Assembly (NCBI GenBank): GCA_946481225.1 | Contig: CAMLNJ010000091.1 | Location: 1-8,910 of the forward strand | Direction: 5' to 3' | DNA from: an uncultured Verrucomicrobiota bacterium | GTDB lineage: Bacteria; Verrucomicrobiota; Verrucomicrobiae; Opitutales; Opitutaceae | Length of the DNA stretch: 8,910 nt | Part shown: positions 7,138 to 8,910 of the stretch, piece after piece | Position numbering within the stretch: position 1 is the stretch's first letter | How the letters are laid out: each line of letters opens with the position of its first letter | Made by a program: the position numbers and the translations under genes | Notes under the pieces: model-generated | What the model was told of the DNA's origin: nothing | Database searches by the model: none | The model's input: only the letters and a program-made list of their open reading frames with translations

Positions 7138-7737
7138 ATGACCCACCTCAAGACCCTGTTCGCCTCCGCCCTCGTCACCGGATTCGCCCTCGCGCCCGCC
7201 GCCCAAGCCGCCGACGGCCAAAGCCCCTGGTCCGTGCGCCTCCGCGCCACCTACCTCGACGCCGTCGACCAGACCGTGAAGGTCGAGGACAAGCTCATCC
7301 CCGAGTTCGACATCGACTACGCCATCAACGACACGTGGTCCCTCGAGCTCGTCCTCACCGTCCCCCAGGAGCATGAAGTGAAGCTCGACGGCGCCAAGAT
7401 CGGCGACTTCAAGCACCTGCCCCCCACCCTCCTCGCCCAGTATCATCCCTCGATCCCGGCGCTCGGCAAAAACTTCAAGCCCTACATCGGCGCGGGCGTG
7501 AACTTCACCCTCATCTTCGACGAGACCCTCCTCGGCGGCGCCGCCAAGCTCGAAAACTACAGCATCGGGCCCGCGGGCCAGATCGGCTTCGACTGGGCCC
7601 TCAACGACTCCTGGGCCATCAACGTCGACGTGAAGAAGATCTTCATCGGCAGCGACGTCGAGGTCGGCGGCGCCAAGGTCATCGACGTCAACGTCGACCC
7701 GATGTGCTACTCGCTCGGCCTCACCTACCGCTTCTGA
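7138..7737 (+). CDS. ompW: OmpW family outer-membrane protein
   Basis: OmpW proteins are small eight-stranded outer-membrane beta-barrels with a hydrophobic channel, often linked to stress or uptake of small hydrophobic molecules. The 199-residue product has a clear signal peptide with likely cleavage after AQA at residue 24. Family marks follow: WSVRLRATYLDAV near the mature N-terminus, HLPPTLLAQYHPS, PYIGAGVNFTLIFDE, GFDWALNDSWAINVDVKKIFI, and the end SLGLTYRF with terminal Phe expected for BAM-mediated insertion. The ATG at 7138 fits the signal peptide. It is a single-gene unit with a strong terminator, preceded by two hairpins. The actual ligand is unknown. Confidence 0.92.
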   Translation: MTHLKTLFASALVTGFALAPAAQAADGQSPWSVRLRATYLDAVDQTVKVEDKLIPEFDIDYAINDTWSLELVLTVPQEHEVKLDGAKIGDFKHLPPTLLAQYHPSIPALGKNFKPYIGAGVNFTLIFDETLLGGAAKLENYSIGPAGQIGFDWALNDSWAINVDVKKIFIGSDVEVGGAKVIDVNVDPMCYSLGLTYRF

Positions 7738-7750
7738 GATCCGGTAGCGG

Positions 7751-7765
7751 AAGCGCGGAGCGCTT
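7751..7765. repeat. Small inverted repeat between the ompW stop and its terminator
   Basis: AAGCGC (7751-7756) and GCGCTT (7760-7765) form a 6-base-pair stem with a 3-base loop, extendable by a G-T pair. It lies 13 bases past the ompW stop and lacks a T-run, so termination is left to the stronger stem that follows. It may be a dispersed repeat or a 3'-end stabiliser. Confidence 0.35.
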
Positions 7766-7783
7766 TCGTCCTCGTCTCCAGCC

Positions 7784-7816
7784 AAAAGGCGCGCCCTCAC
7801 CGGGCGCGCCTTTTTT
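7784..7816 (+). terminator. Intrinsic terminator of ompW
   Basis: GGCGCGCCC (7788-7796) pairs with GGGCGCGCC (7802-7810) around a 5-base loop, extended by A-T pairs (7784-7787 with 7811-7814), followed by a T-run to 7816. It is a very strong rho-independent terminator. The flanking A-run would also let it act on the minus strand, but no minus-strand gene lies downstream. Confidence 0.93.
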
Positions 7817-7912
7817 CGTCCAGTTCGATCCGGGGGCTCATGCAGGAAAACGATTCGCCCAATACGACTAACTTATTCCACTTTCGCACCCCACCCCGTC
7901 CCCCCGCTCTTC

Positions 7913-8910
7913 ATGCCCGCCCGCAAAACCCCCGCCGCGAAGTCGTCCCCCGTTAAGTCCGCCCAGTCCGCCACCGCCTCGCCCGCTTCTCCGGCTCCTG
8001 GCTCCTCGCTCCCTGCTCCTAGCTTGAAGCCCTTCGCGAAGCTCATGGCGGCCAACCGCTCCGAGATCGCCGTCCGCATCTTCCGCGCCGGCACCGAGCT
8101 CGGCCTCCGCACCGTCGGCATCTACGCGCAGGAAGATCGCTTCTCCCTCCACCGCTACAAAGCCGACGAGGCCTACCAAGTCGGCAAAGGCAAAGGCCCC
8201 GTCGCCGCCTACCTGGACATTCCCAGCATCGTCGAGACCGCCAAGAGCCACGGCGTCGACGCCGTCCACCCCGGCTACGGTTTCCTCTCCGAAAACCCCG
8301 ACTTCGCCCGCGCCGTCGAACAGGCCGGCCTGACCTTCGTCGGCCCCCGCCCCGAACTCCTCGAGATGATGGGGGACAAAACCGCCGCCCGCGCCCTCGC
8401 CCAAAAGATCAAAGTCCCCGTCCTCCCCGGCACCGAGGAGGCGATCACCGACCGCGCCCAGGCCCTGAAGACCGCGAAAGAGATCGGCTTCCCCCTCATC
8501 ATCAAGGCGGCCTTCGGCGGCGGCGGCCGCGGCATGCGCGTCGTCCACAAGGCCGCCGACCTCGCCGACCTCCTCGACGAAGCCCAGGCCGAGGCCGGCC
8601 GCGCCTTCGGCAATCCCGCCGTCTTCCTCGAGAAATACATCCCGCGCGCCAAGCACATCGAGGTCCAGATCCTCGGCGACAAGCACGGCGACGTCATCCA
8701 CCTCCACGAGCGCGACTGCTCCGTCCAGCGCCGCCACCAGAAGGTGGTCGAGGTCGCCCCCAGCTTCGGCCTGCCGCGCGACGTCGTCGACGCCCTCTGC
8801 GCCGCCGCCGTCCGCATCGCCCGCGAGATCCGCTACGACAACGCCGGCACCGTCGAATTCCTCTACGACCTCGACCGCCACGAGTGGTTCTTCATCGAGA
8901 TGAACCCGCG
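7913..8910 (+). CDS. pyc: Pyruvate carboxylase, N-terminal biotin carboxylase part (3' end missing)
   Basis: Pyruvate carboxylase makes oxaloacetate from pyruvate, bicarbonate and ATP. Only the first 332 residues are in the window, out of about 1150 usual for the single-chain enzyme. After an Ala/Pro/Ser-rich N-terminal extension (1-40), the biotin carboxylase domain begins AKLMAANRSEIAVRIFRAG (42-60, usually ANRGEIA). It has the Pyc-type YAQEDRFSLHRYKADEAY (71-88), HPGYGFLSENP (119-129), the ATP-grasp glycine loop FGGGGRGM (201-208), EKYIPRAKHIEVQILGD (240-256), RDCSVQRR (267-274) and the start of the EMNPR motif. The residue choices favour Pyc over acetyl-CoA carboxylase AccC. ATG 7913 is the only ATG before the conserved start. 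The ATG at 8045 would cut into the domain. Transcription probably starts in 7817-7912. Confidence 0.93.
   Translation, partial: MPARKTPAAKSSPVKSAQSATASPASPAPGSSLPAPSLKPFAKLMAANRSEIAVRIFRAGTELGLRTVGIYAQEDRFSLHRYKADEAYQVGKGKGPVAAYLDIPSIVETAKSHGVDAVHPGYGFLSENPDFARAVEQAGLTFVGPRPELLEMMGDKTAARALAQKIKVPVLPGTEEAITDRAQALKTAKEIGFPLIIKAAFGGGGRGMRVVHKAADLADLLDEAQAEAGRAFGNPAVFLEKYIPRAKHIEVQILGDKHGDVIHLHERDCSVQRRHQKVVEVAPSFGLPRDVVDALCAAAVRIAREIRYDNAGTVEFLYDLDRHEWFFIEMNP
7994..8025 (+). repeat. 7-base tandem repeat inside the pyc N-terminal extension
   Basis: Four consecutive 7-base units of the form GCTCCNN run from 7994 to 8021 (GCTCCTG, GCTCCTC, GCTCCCT, GCTCCTA), with a partial fifth to 8025. The 7-base period does not match the codon period, so the units read in different frames and give a Pro/Ser/Leu/Ala-rich linker (about residues 28-38). 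This looks like an intergenic-type repeat that has become coding, not a protein repeat. Confidence 0.7.

Noticed and set aside
7860..7880. AATACGACT followed by AACT resembles the T7 phage RNA polymerase promoter core.
   Set aside because: The match breaks at the central and initiation positions, no phage genes are present, and a short partial match can occur by chance. It is only the AT-richest patch before pyc and may include a host promoter.
7868..8881. Long minus-strand ORF opposite pyc.
   Set aside because: It is a low-complexity antisense shadow of the clearly conserved biotin carboxylase domain.

Overview
The window looks like an ordinary chromosomal stretch from a high-GC Gram-negative bacterium. 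Codon third positions are mostly C or G, Shine-Dalgarno sequences are weak or absent, and the set of outer-membrane genes (kdsB, ompW), HPr with a regulatory serine and pyruvate carboxylase suggests a Verrucomicrobiota member close to Opitutaceae. That assignment is inference from gene content and style only.

Layout. Positions 1-1855 (+) hold the end of a thiamine/sulfur-transfer operon: the 3' part of a ThiF/MoeB-type E1 enzyme fused to a rhodanese domain, overlapping thiD by 4 bases. Positions 1935-3107 (+) hold carA, closed by a strong intrinsic terminator. Next comes a patch of short repeats (3157-3251) that runs into the start of a membrane-anchored endonuclease/exonuclease/phosphatase (EEP) protein (to 4313), followed by an unrecognised exported protein (4375-4983). 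kdsB (minus, 5024-5776) converges on that gene and is divergent from the HPr gene ptsH (plus, 5852-6142). Positions 6143-6504 have no confident gene apart from a doubtful small ORF and a terminator that serves a minus-strand 96-residue unknown protein (6505-6795). Positions 6796-7137 are non-coding, with two GC-rich hairpins that share a 12-base direct repeat. ompW (7138-7737, +) follows with its own terminator. From 7913 to the window edge is the biotin carboxylase part of pyruvate carboxylase, whose N-terminal extension is partly encoded by a 7-base tandem repeat.

The genes serve separate housekeeping roles: thiamine/sulfur carrier activation, carbamoyl phosphate for pyrimidine and arginine, Kdo activation for lipopolysaccharide, phosphocarrier regulation, an outer-membrane barrel, and anaplerosis. 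I see no CRISPR array, prophage, transposase, tRNA, rRNA or defence system. The points most worth a second look are the apparent loss of the zinc-binding cysteines in the ThiF/MoeB-rhodanese protein, two places where short intergenic-type repeats run into the 5' end of a gene, the paired hairpins before ompW, and two small proteins I do not recognise. I found no strong evidence of a new multi-gene system.
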